From positions 1 to 57,126 of the forward strand of contig VGOD01000009.1 in assembly GCA_016876015.1 (NCBI GenBank): DNA of 57,126 bases, given 5' to 3'. A program made the translations under genes and the position numbers. The notes beneath the pieces were generated by a model. It saw only the letters and a list, made by a program, of their open reading frames with translations, was not told the DNA's origin and made no database searches. Positions 1 to 8,780 of the stretch are shown in pieces (the first letter of the stretch is position 1; every line of letters starts with the position of its first letter). This stretch comes from Chloroflexota bacterium. GTDB lineage: Bacteria > Chloroflexota > Anaerolineae > CG2-30-64-16.

Positions 1-2
1 GC

Positions 3-110
3 GGCCTGCTCGTGATTCTGGCCGCAGCGCTTACCGGCGCCGCCCTGCCCTTCGGCCGTTTCTATCCCGAACCTTGGCCGACTACGACGCCCACAGGGGG
101 CTCCGGTTAA
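3..110 (+). CDS. 5' fragment: signal-anchor segment of the TolB-like protein, out of frame with its body
   Basis: Frame 3 is open from the left edge and reads a hydrophobic stretch (LLVILAAALTGAALPFG) followed by a Pro-Thr-rich tail, then stops at TAA 108-110. This is what a secreted protein with a PT linker looks like at its N-terminus. The next reading frame (frame 1, open from position 16) continues with a similar Pro-rich linker and then the DNRLRE-like domain of the following entry. Removing one G from the G5 run in ACAGGGGGCTCC (about 95-99) joins the two frames without a stop. I infer one gene split by a single-base insertion. The true start lies left of the window. Confidence 0.6.
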   Translation, partial: GLLVILAAALTGAALPFGRFYPEPWPTTTPTGGSG

Positions 111-234
111 AAACCTACCCCTGAAAGCCTCCCCTACCCCGGTTGCACGCGACCGTCTTGCGCCAGCAGCCGGCCGGCTGGTCTTCGATCTAACCCCAGA
201 AGCCGCCGGCTGGGCGTCGGACCTGGACGGCCGG

Positions 235-1686
235 GTGCACCTCGGTCAGCCGAATATCCACGTCGGCTTCTACAGGGGCCACGTCTACATCGGCGTGCTG
301 CAGTTCGATCTCTCGTCTATCCCGCCTGACGCCATCATCACCGACGCGGCCCTGGAGCTGACTGGACGCGACGCGCAGCGGTTGAAGCCCAACGCCGCGT
401 GGCAGGCCAGTCTGCTGGCCGCAGACATGGCATGGCCGCCTCTCTCCTTCGATGCGCTGGCTGAAACGCCGGCCGATCTGCCGGTCGCGCCGCCTCTGGC
501 GGCGACCGACCTCGGCCGCGGCCGCGTGAACGTGCTCGTCTTCGAGCCGGCCGGCCTGGCTGCGCTAAGAGAGCACGCATCCCTCGGCCAGATTGCCTTC
601 CGGTTGGATGGCCCCGCCCACGGCGAAGACAACGTGTTCACCTGGGACAGCGGACAAGCCACAGTCGAGGGATCGCCCACCGAGCCGCGCCTGCGCATCA
701 TCGCCGCTTGCGCAACCCCTATCCCCACGGCCACCTTCGTGATCATCACCAGCACGCCCACGCCGAAGAACGTCGTCACGGTCGCGGCGCTGCTGCGCAC
801 AGCGACCGCGGCGGCCGGCCGGCCTGATTTCGCGGGCTCGCCCACGCCGCTGCCAGCCAACTGGGTCACGCCCGTGATCGTTCGCCCCACGCCCACGCCT
901 GCCAACGCAGCCACCGCTGCCTTTGCAGTGGAAGTCGCCACGGCCTGGGCGTTCGTCTATGGCACGCCAACCTCGCTCCCGCCGAACGCCTGGACCGCCA
1001 CGCCCGCGCCAGCAGACGCTCTGGACTGGGAGACGCTCGATGAGTCAGAAGGTGAAGAGAACGAGGAACCACTGCTGATCACGCTCGAACGGCTCACCCC
1101 CACCCCCACACCGCCGCCGCGCACGATGCCCGCGGCGCTGGCCGGCAAGATCGCCTTCTTCTCGGACCGCTGGGGAGAGCCTGCCATCTTCGTGATGGAT
1201 AGCGATGGCAAGAACATCGCGCTGCTGACCCGCTTCTGGCCCTATGATCTGGCGCTCGAACACGAGGCTGTGGCGCCGGATGGCCTGCGGCAGGCGTTCG
1301 TGCGGAAAGACTCGCGCTCGGTCCCGCAGATCTTCTTCTTCGATTCCCGCTACCGCGTGGCTGTGGAGGTCACACGTCTGACTGGCGCGGCCTACGACCC
1401 GGCCTGGTCGCCCACCGATGACCGGATCGCCTTCGTATCGGGCGAGCCGGGCAACGATGAGATCTACGTCATCAACGCCGATGGCTCCGACTTGCGCCGG
1501 CTGACGTCCAACCAATGGGAATGGGACAAACACCCCTCCTGGTCGCCGGATGGCCGCCAGATCGTCTTCTATTCCAACCGCGAGACCGGCCGGCGCCAAA
1601 TCTGGATCATGGACGCCGACGGCAGCCGCCCCCGCAACCTCAGCAACAACGCGCACGAAGAGTGGAATCCGGTCTGGATCAAATAA
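235..1686 (+). CDS. Secreted protein with DNRLRE-like domain, PT-rich linker and TolB-type beta-propeller
   Basis: The N-terminal part (about residues 1-160, extending upstream in the same open frame to base 16) looks like a DNRLRE/carbohydrate-binding-like beta domain with the pattern IGVLQFDLSSIPPDAIITDA. A long Pro/Thr/Ala linker follows (about 165-300), then WD40-like PD40 repeats (about 305-483) with repeated SPDGRQIVF and DADGS motifs, as in TolB-type propellers. GTG 235 is only the first start codon in this frame. The real N-terminus is the out-of-frame segment at 3-110, so this is a frameshifted secreted protein, probably by a homopolymer error. The propeller suggests binding of protein or polysaccharide outside the cell; no enzymatic activity can be assigned. 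Confidence 0.75.
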   Translation: MHLGQPNIHVGFYRGHVYIGVLQFDLSSIPPDAIITDAALELTGRDAQRLKPNAAWQASLLAADMAWPPLSFDALAETPADLPVAPPLAATDLGRGRVNVLVFEPAGLAALREHASLGQIAFRLDGPAHGEDNVFTWDSGQATVEGSPTEPRLRIIAACATPIPTATFVIITSTPTPKNVVTVAALLRTATAAAGRPDFAGSPTPLPANWVTPVIVRPTPTPANAATAAFAVEVATAWAFVYGTPTSLPPNAWTATPAPADALDWETLDESEGEENEEPLLITLERLTPTPTPPPRTMPAALAGKIAFFSDRWGEPAIFVMDSDGKNIALLTRFWPYDLALEHEAVAPDGLRQAFVRKDSRSVPQIFFFDSRYRVAVEVTRLTGAAYDPAWSPTDDRIAFVSGEPGNDEIYVINADGSDLRRLTSNQWEWDKHPSWSPDGRQIVFYSNRETGRRQIWIMDADGSRPRNLSNNAHEEWNPVWIK

Positions 1687-1741
1687 CAGGAACCACGCGC
1701 TCCTGGCTCCCAGCCGGTCCGCGACCGGCGTCGCTCGAACC

Positions 1742-4096
1742 TCAGCGGCACAGCCATGCCAGATCGGCCGCGTGCCAAAGCGTGAAACGCACATCCCCGG
1801 TCGTCGTCTTGATGGGGCAGGGCGCTTTGCCCAGGCCGCGCAGCGCGGGCTCGAACGCCTGCTGCTGCGCCTGCGCCATCCACGGCTTGATGATCACCAG
1901 CGTATTCCGATCGGCGATCAGCGGCCGGGCCGCCTCTGGCAAGACGCTGGCGGTCACCACCACATCAACAACGCGCGCCCGCACCGGATAGATGGTCGGC
2001 ACCTGCTGGATGCCGATGCTGCTCCACGATGGATCGGTGATGATGGCATATGTCTTCGGATTCTGATTCTCATCGCGCTGCGCATTCTGGATCAGCCGAT
2101 TGACCAACGCCTCGAACGTCTGCAGCCCTGCCAAACGATCCCTCGCCAGCGGATAGGCCTGGTAGAGGTTCAGCGCCAGCGCCGCCAGCAGGGAAACGCT
2201 CCGCACGATCTCGATGCGGCCGCCGAGCGCCCTGGCCTGTTCCAACCACCATTCGAGCCCAATCGCTGCGAAGAGCATGAGCCACGGCAGCAGCAGGAAC
2301 ATGCGCGTGTTGGGCGGGAACGCGCGGTCGTGGGTCGCGCCCACCAGAAAGATCAGCGCGGCCAGGCTGAGCAACAGAAAGGCCGCCAGCCGGCCGCGGC
2401 GGCCGCCGTCGGCCGAAGGCCGCAGCCAGACCACCACGCACGCCAGACCCAGGCAGGCCACCGCGCCGGTGAGGGGATCCACATAGGAGGCGACCACGAA
2501 GTGCCCTTCCTCGGCGATATAGAGGAAAGAGAAGAACGCATAGACCACGTTGCGCGCCAGATGCGCCACCAGGCCCTCGCCGGCCTGGACGAGCCGGGGG
2601 TTATAGAAGAAGGTTCCGGCCACCTTTGCGGTCCAGTAATCCTTCTGCAAGAGCAGTGGGAAGAACAAGATGAACAGCGAGAACAGCATCAGCCCCCAGC
2701 GCGCCAGCACGGCCCGTGAAGTCGGCGGCTGGAAGAAGAGCAGCAGGAGCAGCGGGATCGGCAGCACGTACAACGCCGCAGGATAGACATAGAAACAGAA
2801 GCCCAGGGTCCCACCCAACACGACGAACGCCAGCGGCCGGCTGCTGCGAATCGCCCAGACCGCAGCCCACAGGGCCAGGGCCATCGCCAGAAGCGCCTGG
2901 AGGTTGTTGTAGCCGATCTTGCCGAACGACATGATGTAGTGCGAGAAGGCCAACAGCAGCGCGGCGACCAGGGCGGTGCGCTCCGAGACGAACAGCCGGT
3001 AGAAGCCATACAGCAGGCCCACGGCCAGCGCGCTCAAAGCCGCGTTGCTGAAGCGCCAGCCAAAGCTGTTGCTGCCGAGCAGCTTCACGAAGACCGCCTG
3101 GAGCAGCGACGACAGATAGGGGTGCGCGCCGTAGACCGCCTGGCCGTTGAACAACTGCGAGCCGATCTGATCCAGGCCCTGCGTCTCGGCGATGGTACGT
3201 GCGGCGTAGAAGAACGCATACTCGTCGCCGATGGATGACAGCCACCACGCGTTGCTGTTCAGCGCATACAAGACCATCGCCAGCGCCACGACCCACAGGA
3301 TGACGGGAACCTGGCGGTAGACCTGGCGCAGGTTGACCGCCGCTAGCAAAACCAGCAACGCAAAGGCCCACTGGAAACGGGGCGCGGCGTAAAGGCTGGC
3401 CAGTCCGCCCACCAAACTCAAGATGAGCAAAGAGTAACCTGTCAGCCAGCGACCGTGTCGTCGCCAGGCGCCGGCGATCCGCTCGCCAGGGATCTCAGCC
3501 AGGAACCAGCCCGCCGCGTAGACCAGGCACATCAGCGCCAGGCTCCAGCCCGGCGCGGCGCGCGTCGCCAGCGCGCGGATCGCGATGAGGACAAAGGCCG
3601 CCAGCGAACCGAGCCGCAGAATCAGGCTGAGCCGCGCCTGCCCTGGCGCAACAGCTCCGGACGTATCAGCCACGCGTTCCCGCACAGCCACGACCGGCGC
3701 CAGGAGCGGCGACGCCTTGCGCAGAACGACCCACAAAGGCAGGATCATCAGACTGGCGATCGCCAGGAAGAAGTAGGGGGGCAGAGCCAGCGGGCAGAAC
3801 GGTCCTCCGCTACACCAGAAGCGGTGAAAGGGCTGGAGCGATGCGCCCTGCTTCAGCCAGCGATCCAGAAACACCAGGCCAGGGGGTATCGCGGCGGTCG
3901 CCGCAGCGCCGGCCAGCGGCAGCATGGCTGCGATGGCCGCCCGCCAGTTAATGCGCCGGGGGAAGGCACTGCGCGTCCGGGCCAACTCTGCCTGCAGCTC
4001 GGACACCTGCTGCTCCAGCTCGCCGATGCGCCGCCGGAGCGTCGAGCCGTTTTCCGAAACGCGGGAACGATCCGCCTCATAATCTGAATCGGCCAT
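1742..4096 (-). CDS. Polytopic membrane glycosyltransferase, GT39/ArnT-like
   Basis: This 784-residue protein starts with a short soluble coiled coil (about residues 8-42, RRRIGELEQQVSELQAEL). A dozen or more hydrophobic segments follow, then a soluble C-terminal domain. The first large loop has the acidic motif SSIGDEYAFFYAARTI, and a later YGAHPYLSSLLQA segment matches the GT-C architecture of dolichyl-phosphate-mannose mannosyltransferase/ArnT relatives, which move a sugar from a polyprenyl phosphate donor on the outer membrane face. Substrate is unknown. The N-terminal coiled coil is unusual for the family and may mediate oligomerisation. The 55 bases to the upstream convergent gene show nothing notable. 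Family is fairly certain, specificity is not. Confidence 0.8.
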   Translation of the reverse strand: MADSDYEADRSRVSENGSTLRRRIGELEQQVSELQAELARTRSAFPRRINWRAAIAAMLPLAGAAATAAIPPGLVFLDRWLKQGASLQPFHRFWCSGGPFCPLALPPYFFLAIASLMILPLWVVLRKASPLLAPVVAVRERVADTSGAVAPGQARLSLILRLGSLAAFVLIAIRALATRAAPGWSLALMCLVYAAGWFLAEIPGERIAGAWRRHGRWLTGYSLLILSLVGGLASLYAAPRFQWAFALLVLLAAVNLRQVYRQVPVILWVVALAMVLYALNSNAWWLSSIGDEYAFFYAARTIAETQGLDQIGSQLFNGQAVYGAHPYLSSLLQAVFVKLLGSNSFGWRFSNAALSALAVGLLYGFYRLFVSERTALVAALLLAFSHYIMSFGKIGYNNLQALLAMALALWAAVWAIRSSRPLAFVVLGGTLGFCFYVYPAALYVLPIPLLLLLFFQPPTSRAVLARWGLMLFSLFILFFPLLLQKDYWTAKVAGTFFYNPRLVQAGEGLVAHLARNVVYAFFSFLYIAEEGHFVVASYVDPLTGAVACLGLACVVVWLRPSADGGRRGRLAAFLLLSLAALIFLVGATHDRAFPPNTRMFLLLPWLMLFAAIGLEWWLEQARALGGRIEIVRSVSLLAALALNLYQAYPLARDRLAGLQTFEALVNRLIQNAQRDENQNPKTYAIITDPSWSSIGIQQVPTIYPVRARVVDVVVTASVLPEAARPLIADRNTLVIIKPWMAQAQQQAFEPALRGLGKAPCPIKTTTGDVRFTLWHAADLAWLCR

Positions 4097-4159
4097 GCGT
4101 CCTCCTGCAATCAGCAGCCTCTCGGCCGGGTTGCGCTACGCCCATCCGAGAGAGCTGGC

Positions 4160-4267
4160 GGCCAGTTGTATCTTCTCAATTTGTAGGGGCGCACCCTCGC
4201 GGTCGCCCCGGTGGGCAGGCGCAAGGCCGTGCCCCTACCCCGGATTATTGAGAAGATACGGCCAGTT
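4160..4267. repeat. MITE-like 92-bp palindromic element with 8-bp target duplication
   Basis: The element spans 4168-4259. It begins GTATCTTCTCAAT and ends with the exact inverse ATTGAGAAGATAC (13-bp terminal inverted repeats), with an inner inverted pair TAGGGGC/GCCCCTA. The octamer GGCCAGTT occurs directly before (4160-4167) and directly after it (4260-4267), as expected for a target-site duplication. It is too short to encode a transposase. Its core GGTCGCCCCGGT also occurs, on the other strand, inside the glyA-gcvT insertion at 29275-29344. It fills the 189-base gap between two minus-strand genes. Confidence 0.85.
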
Positions 4268-4285
4268 TAGCACAGAAAGCCAACT

Positions 4286-5287
4286 CTACACGCCGATCCC
4301 ACGCACGTACAGAAACCCCATCCCGGCAAAGTAGCCGATGATGATCATCAGGGCGTCAATCTCGATGAAACCCAGCCGTCGCTCGACGCGCGCCAGGTTG
4401 CCGATCAACCCCAGGCTCGTCAGCAACAAGCCCAGGAGCGCGACCAGGGCAAAGGTCGGATCAATCAGACCCAGAAAACGTCCTGGCAGATAGAAGACGT
4501 CGGTCAGGCCCAGGGCAAAGATGTTGAAGACGTTGCTGCCGAAGAGATTGCCGACCGCCAGGTCATAGGCGCCGATGCGCACAGCCGCAATGGTCGTGAC
4601 CAGTTCGGGCAAGGAAGTGACCATGGCGACAAGCGTGGTTCCGACGAAGCCTGCGCTGAGGCCGGTGATGTCGGCGATCTCCTTGCTGCTGCGCACCAGC
4701 CAGGGAGTCACCAAGACCAGCGCGCCAGCCGCCGCCGCGAAGCCGATCAGCGCCCGCCGCAGCGTGGGGACGCCTGCCAGCGCCGCTTCGAGAACCACCT
4801 CGCTGCCGGTCATCGGGTTGCTGGACCGAATCAGCCGAACGCCCAGGAGATAGGTAGCCATGATGAGCAGGCTGTCGCCGCCCACCCACCCGATTTGCAT
4901 GTCCACGTCTGCCAATACGAAGAAGGCTGCCTGTCCAATGAGCAGCACGGCCAGGCCGGCGGTAAGCGCGTGGCGCATGGCTACCCGCCGCAGAATGCGC
5001 GCCTGACGGTTCACCAGATCGAGCAAGGCCAGCACCAGCATGTTGAACATGTTGCTGCCCAGCAGGTTGCCGGCGGCCATATTCGGAACTCCCTGGCTCA
5101 GCGAGCTAATCGTAGTCAAGACCTCGGGCAGCGATGTCGCGCCAGCCAGGAGCAATGTGCCGATGAACATCCCGCCCAGCCTGGTACGCACGGCGATCGC
5201 ATCCCCGTATTGGGCCAGTTTCATCGCCGCGAACACGATCGCTGCCGAGCTGCCGACGAAGATCAGCCAAACCATTCCGTCCCCCAT
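4286..5287 (-). CDS. Sodium/calcium exchanger family (CaCA) membrane protein
   Basis: The protein has about ten transmembrane segments in two homologous halves, each carrying the alpha repeat of cation/Ca2+ antiporters: GTLLLAGATSLPEVLTTISS with GNLLGSNMFN in the first half, GTTLVAMVTSLPELVTTIAA with GNLFGSNVFN in the second. The conserved TSLPE glutamates are the cation ligands in this family. It should exchange Ca2+ (or another divalent cation) for Na+ or H+ at the plasma membrane. Start chosen at the ATG giving MGDGMVWLIF, because upstream in-frame sequence (to 5350) is hydrophilic and outside the family alignment. Length (333 aa) is normal. Closest described type is YrbG-like. Confidence 0.88.
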   Translation of the reverse strand: MGDGMVWLIFVGSSAAIVFAAMKLAQYGDAIAVRTRLGGMFIGTLLLAGATSLPEVLTTISSLSQGVPNMAAGNLLGSNMFNMLVLALLDLVNRQARILRRVAMRHALTAGLAVLLIGQAAFFVLADVDMQIGWVGGDSLLIMATYLLGVRLIRSSNPMTGSEVVLEAALAGVPTLRRALIGFAAAAGALVLVTPWLVRSSKEIADITGLSAGFVGTTLVAMVTSLPELVTTIAAVRIGAYDLAVGNLFGSNVFNIFALGLTDVFYLPGRFLGLIDPTFALVALLGLLLTSLGLIGNLARVERRLGFIEIDALMIIIGYFAGMGFLYVRGIGV

Positions 5288-5406
5288 GCCCGCGACATCA
5301 GCCGCCGGCCAAACCGCCTGAGAGCCTATCCGAATGACGCGTAGCAGCACGCCTCGCGGCCGCCAGAACGTCCACCAGGGGCCAGGCTACCCTTTAGGAT
5401 AGGCGG

Positions 5407-6099
5407 CTACAGATGAACCAGCCGCTCTGCTCGCAACACAAACACGGTCGCGCTGTACATCGGCATACCCGCCTGCGCAGGCCGCGCCTCTTCCCGCAAC
5501 CGGCAATTGGCCTGGATGACCCCCAATACGTCGTCCACCTTGCCGCGCTCCACGCCGACGAGCAACGTGACATTGCCGCGGCGCAGAAAACCGCCCGCCG
5601 TATTGAGACGCGTGAGCCGATAGCCGGCGTTCAGGAGGCCGCCGGCCGCGGCGTCGGCGTCTTCGTTTTGCAGGATCGCCGCCACCATGTTCAGGGCGTC
5701 TTCGGCTTGCTCTCCTGCGGCAGGCTCAAAGCGCTGATCCAGGGCTGGCGGGGCCGAGCCGCCGCGCAAGCGCACAAAGCGCGTGACAGGAAAGCCGAAC
5801 ACCACCGCGCCGCCGACCAGCACCTCCAGCGGCATCGGCACGGCCAACGAGATGCTCGCGGTTTCCACCTGGGGCAGCGCGTTGACGAACGCCTTGCGCG
5901 TATGACACGTGGCGCGGATGATGGCCAGCGCCGGCTCGATCTGCTCGTCGTTGACGCCCATCAGGATCGTCGCATTGCCGCGAGCAAGAAAGCTGCCGAC
6001 AGAGTTGATGCGGGTGACGCGAAAATCGCGCGCCACAAGCCGATTCACCAACACGTCCGCATCTTCAGCCTGCACAATCGCCAGCAAGAGATGCATCAT
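5407..6099 (-). CDS. Cyclic-di-AMP receptor (DarA/PstA, P-II-like) with two tandem domains
   Basis: The start is ATG-ATG at 6099 behind GGGAGGGG. The 230-residue protein has two copies of the cyclic-di-AMP receptor fold (DUF970). The first, MMHLLLAIVQAEDADVLVNR with SFLARGNATILMGV, covers residues 1-120 and ends VGGAVVFGFPVTRFVRL. The second, NMVAAILQNEDADAAAGGL with GFLRRGNVTLLVGV, covers about 135-230 and ends YSATVFVLRAERLVHL. Known members are single-domain proteins of about 109 residues that form trimers and bind c-di-AMP. A tandem fusion would change that stoichiometry. It lies 17 bases after the aminotransferase, probably co-transcribed. No c-di-AMP cyclase is present in the window. 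Confidence 0.87.
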   Translation of the reverse strand: MMHLLLAIVQAEDADVLVNRLVARDFRVTRINSVGSFLARGNATILMGVNDEQIEPALAIIRATCHTRKAFVNALPQVETASISLAVPMPLEVLVGGAVVFGFPVTRFVRLRGGSAPPALDQRFEPAAGEQAEDALNMVAAILQNEDADAAAGGLLNAGYRLTRLNTAGGFLRRGNVTLLVGVERGKVDDVLGVIQANCRLREEARPAQAGMPMYSATVFVLRAERLVHL

Positions 6100-6116
6100 T
6101 ATCCCCTCCCAAGAGT

Positions 6117-7313
6117 TCACATGGATGCAGGCGCGGCCCGCAGCTCCACGACAAACCGCTGAATTCGCGCAGTGCCTTCGCGCAACATCTCGTCCGAATT
6201 GGCATATGATAGCCGCACGTGGCCTTCGCCGGCCGCGCCAAAAGCGCCGCCCGGGGTCACCGCAACCCCTTCGGCCTCCAGAAGGCGCTCGGTGAATTGC
6301 ATCGAAGACAGCCCCGCGGCCGCAATGTGCGGAAAGGCGTAGAAGGCGCCTTGCGGCGCATCGCACCGGACCCCGGGGATGGTGTTGAGTGCGGCGACAA
6401 GCGCATCGCGGCGGGCCTGGTAGCGGCGGACCATCATCTCGGTGTAATCCTGCGGTCCTTTGAGCGCGGCCACGGCCGCCCGCTGCACGAACGAAGAGGC
6501 GCAGGTCGTGGAGTGCTGATGCACCTTCAACAGTTCGCCGATCAACTGCGCCGGGCCGGCGATATAGCCCAGCCGCCAACCCGTCATGGCGTGGCTCTTA
6601 CTCAGGCCATTCAGCGTCAGGGTGCGTTCCCACATGCCGGGCAGACCCGCAATGGAGATGTGTTGGCGGCCATCGTAGATCAGTCTCTCGTAGATCTCAT
6701 CCGCCAGCACCCAGATGTCGTGCGCCAGGGCCGCATCAGCCACCGCTTGAAGCTGCCCGGCCGTCCAGACCTGGCCGGTGGGGTTGTTCGGCGTGTTGAC
6801 GATGATCAGCCGCGTGCGCGGGGTAAGCGCACGGGCCAGGTCAGCGCGCAGATCCTCGGCTGTCGTGTCCACGTGCATCGGCACGTAGACCGCTCTGGCC
6901 CCGGCCAGCTCGGCGCACGGCGCATAGGACACCCAACACGGCTCGAACAGGATCACCTCGTCGCCGGGATTCAGAAGCGCCTGCGCCGCGACGAAGAGCG
7001 CCTGCTTGCCGCCCGGCATGACGATGATCTCCTTGCCTGGATCGTAACGGATGCCATTTTCGACGGCTAGCTTGCGGCTGATCGCCTGCAGCAGCTCTGG
7101 GATGCCGCGGCTGGGGGTGTAGTGGGTAAACCCCTCGTGCAACGCTGCAACAGCCGCTTCGGTCACGTGCGGCGCGGTGGGGAAATCGGGATCTCCGCCG
7201 CTCAGATCCACGATGCTTCGGCCGGCCGCCGCCAGCCGGCGAGCGCGATCCATCACCGAGACGGTTGGGGATCCGGCCAGGTTCTTCACACGATCGGCGA
7301 TCTTGAATGTCAC
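6117..7313 (-). CDS. Class I/II PLP aminotransferase (aspartate aminotransferase-like)
   Basis: This is a fold-type I aminotransferase of 398 residues. The PLP-binding lysine is K239 in NGLSKSHAMTGWRLGY. Other conserved elements are NTPNNPTG (about 183-190), DEIYERLIY with the pyridine-N aspartate near 205, and the C-terminal carboxylate-binding arginine in HVRLSYANS. It transfers an amino group between an amino acid (aspartate, aromatic or branched) and a keto acid; the exact substrate cannot be read. The start is GTG 7313 (VTFKIADRV), preceded by GGGAGGAG at good spacing, rather than the upstream in-frame start at 7349. It is followed 17 bases later by the tandem c-di-AMP receptor. Confidence 0.88.
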   Translation of the reverse strand: MTFKIADRVKNLAGSPTVSVMDRARRLAAAGRSIVDLSGGDPDFPTAPHVTEAAVAALHEGFTHYTPSRGIPELLQAISRKLAVENGIRYDPGKEIIVMPGGKQALFVAAQALLNPGDEVILFEPCWVSYAPCAELAGARAVYVPMHVDTTAEDLRADLARALTPRTRLIIVNTPNNPTGQVWTAGQLQAVADAALAHDIWVLADEIYERLIYDGRQHISIAGLPGMWERTLTLNGLSKSHAMTGWRLGYIAGPAQLIGELLKVHQHSTTCASSFVQRAAVAALKGPQDYTEMMVRRYQARRDALVAALNTIPGVRCDAPQGAFYAFPHIAAAGLSSMQFTERLLEAEGVAVTPGGAFGAAGEGHVRLSYANSDEMLREGTARIQRFVVELRAAPASM

Positions 7314-7333
7314 GATAAGCTCCTCCCAACGAA

Positions 7334-8146
7334 TCAGGCCGGCAGCCACTCGATCAGCGCGCCAGCTACCCAGGTAGGCGAAGGCGCATGGTAGAGGGCC
7401 GCCGCGTCGCTATAAGTCAAATCCAGGATCCGACCTTGCAATGGCCCGCGCAGCCAGCGAAAGACCTGGCCGGCATCGCGCGCGTCGCTCTTGGCCTGGA
7501 TGCAATGCTGATTGTAGCTCCAATAGTCGCCGCGCGCCAAGATCGCGATCCCCTCTTCGATGGAGCGCCGCGCCAGCTCTAGCCCGCCGGCCTGCGGGTA
7601 GCAGGCGGCCTCCGCCGGCGTGCCGTAGCCGATGCCGTGATGAAACGGGTCGGTCGTAGACACGATGACCGCATCGCGAGCGAGGCGTGCCAGCTCCTCG
7701 ATGCCCGGCAGCGCCCACGGCTTCCCGGCCGCCAGGTAAGCGAGCAGCCGCGCATGGCGCGCCTCATACTCCCTTTCGGCCTGGGTGCGGGTGACGATGC
7801 CCAGACGCCGAATGAGCGGGCTGGTGGTCGTGCTCTGCACGAGCAAGGTGAAGAGCACAACGCCGAACGCCATCACCCGGATGAGCTCGCGATCGGGCCC
7901 CAAGGAGTTCGCCAGGAACGCCACGTACTCCCAGAAGTTGAAGAGCACGATGCGCGTGGTAGGACTCATCCCGCGCGGACCCAGGTTGCCGTTGACGAGC
8001 CCCGCCGCCACCACCGCCAACACGCCGCTGAAGTACAGTCGCTCGGCCACGAGATATGCGCCATAGGCCAGGAGCGTGGTCAGGGTCGTCTCGATCAGGT
8101 AGTCGTCAATGCGCGCGATCAGCCGCGCGGTAACCCAGCCCAACAC
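7334..8146 (-). pseudogene. C-terminal part of a CPA1 antiporter fused to an unrecognised soluble domain
   Basis: Residues 1-110 (LGWVTARLIARIDDYLIETT through SPLIRRLGIVTR) match the second half of NhaP/YjcE-type Na+/H+ antiporters. The upstream half is in the overlapping entry at 8119-8583, in another frame. In intact homologues about 80-90 residues with a GESLFNDG motif lie between these halves; they are absent. After REYEARHARLLAYL the sequence turns into a different, soluble domain (STTDPFHHGIGYGTPAEAAC ... PTWVAGALIEW) that is not an antiporter tail and that I do not recognise; its His-rich core is faintly like MEMO/extradiol-dioxygenase-fold proteins. The gene thus seems to carry two deletion junctions. 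Confidence 0.6.
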
Positions 8147-8583
8147 AAACCCAGCCGCTTCGGCGCGCCCAACGCCCGAAAGAGCGCCACGACCGCCACC
8201 GGATCGGTAGCCGAGATCAGCGCGCCAAAGACGAGCGCCACCGGCAGGAGCGCCGGCATCAAGAGCGAGACCAACCCGCCCACGATGAAAGTGGTCAGGA
8301 TCACTCCCGGGACGGCCAGCAAGAGCAACCCCGGCAGGTTGCGCTGCAGATCATTCAGGTTGAGGTGAAAGGCCGCCTCGAAGGCCAGCGGCGGCAGGAA
8401 CAACGCCAGGATCAACTCGGGCGCCAGGGTCACATCCAGCGGCTGTTCGATGGTGAGCGCCAACCCGACCACCACCAGCGCGACCGTGTAGGGGATGCGC
8501 AGCCGGCGCACCGCGATCGCTACCAGCGTGACGACGAGCAGCAGCTCGATGACCAGGGTCTCAGTGGTGATCAGTTGTTCCAA
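8119..8583 (-). pseudogene. N-terminal half of a CPA1-type Na+/H+ antiporter, truncated by deletion and frameshift
   Basis: The start is TTG 8583 behind GGGGAT, downstream of a good promoter at 8632-8659. Four transmembrane segments are visible, with PPLAFEAAFHLNLNDLQRN and ISATDPVAVVALFRALGAPK, both hallmarks of bacterial NhaP/YjcE antiporters; the Asp in ATDPVAV is the conserved cation-binding residue. Immediately after GAPKRL the family's GESLFNDG region should follow. Instead the DNA runs straight into GFVLGWVTARL, which belongs 80-90 residues further on, in a different frame, and this reading stops at 8119. The product cannot be a working exchanger unless the junction is an assembly artefact. 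Confidence 0.7.
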
Positions 8584-8631
8584 GTGACATCCCCTTCGGC
8601 CGCCGGCCGCGAATGACCCGGTGCTCCCCTG

Positions 8632-8659
8632 ATTATACTTGAGGGAACTCTGCGGTCAA
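8632..8659 (-). promoter_or_regulatory. Sigma70-type promoter of the antiporter
   Basis: Minus strand: TTGACC (8659-8654), 16-base spacer, TATAAT (8637-8632). The transcript would start about 40 bases upstream of the TTG start at 8583. Confidence 0.65.
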
Positions 8660-8702
8660 ATGCGTCGGACGCGCTGAATGGTGTTTCGGGTCTGTCCTTA
8701 AG

Positions 8703-8731
8703 TTGCGTCACGCCCCGCATTATTGTATACT
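8703..8731 (+). promoter_or_regulatory. Sigma70-type promoter of the XPB operon
   Basis: Plus strand: TTGCGT (8703-8708), 17-base spacer, TATACT (8726-8731), about 45 bases before the helicase ATG at 8781. Confidence 0.6.
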
Positions 8732-8780
8732 CCGGCGTTGGAGTTCATCCCGTTCACGCCGAAAGAGTGTGCAGTAACTC

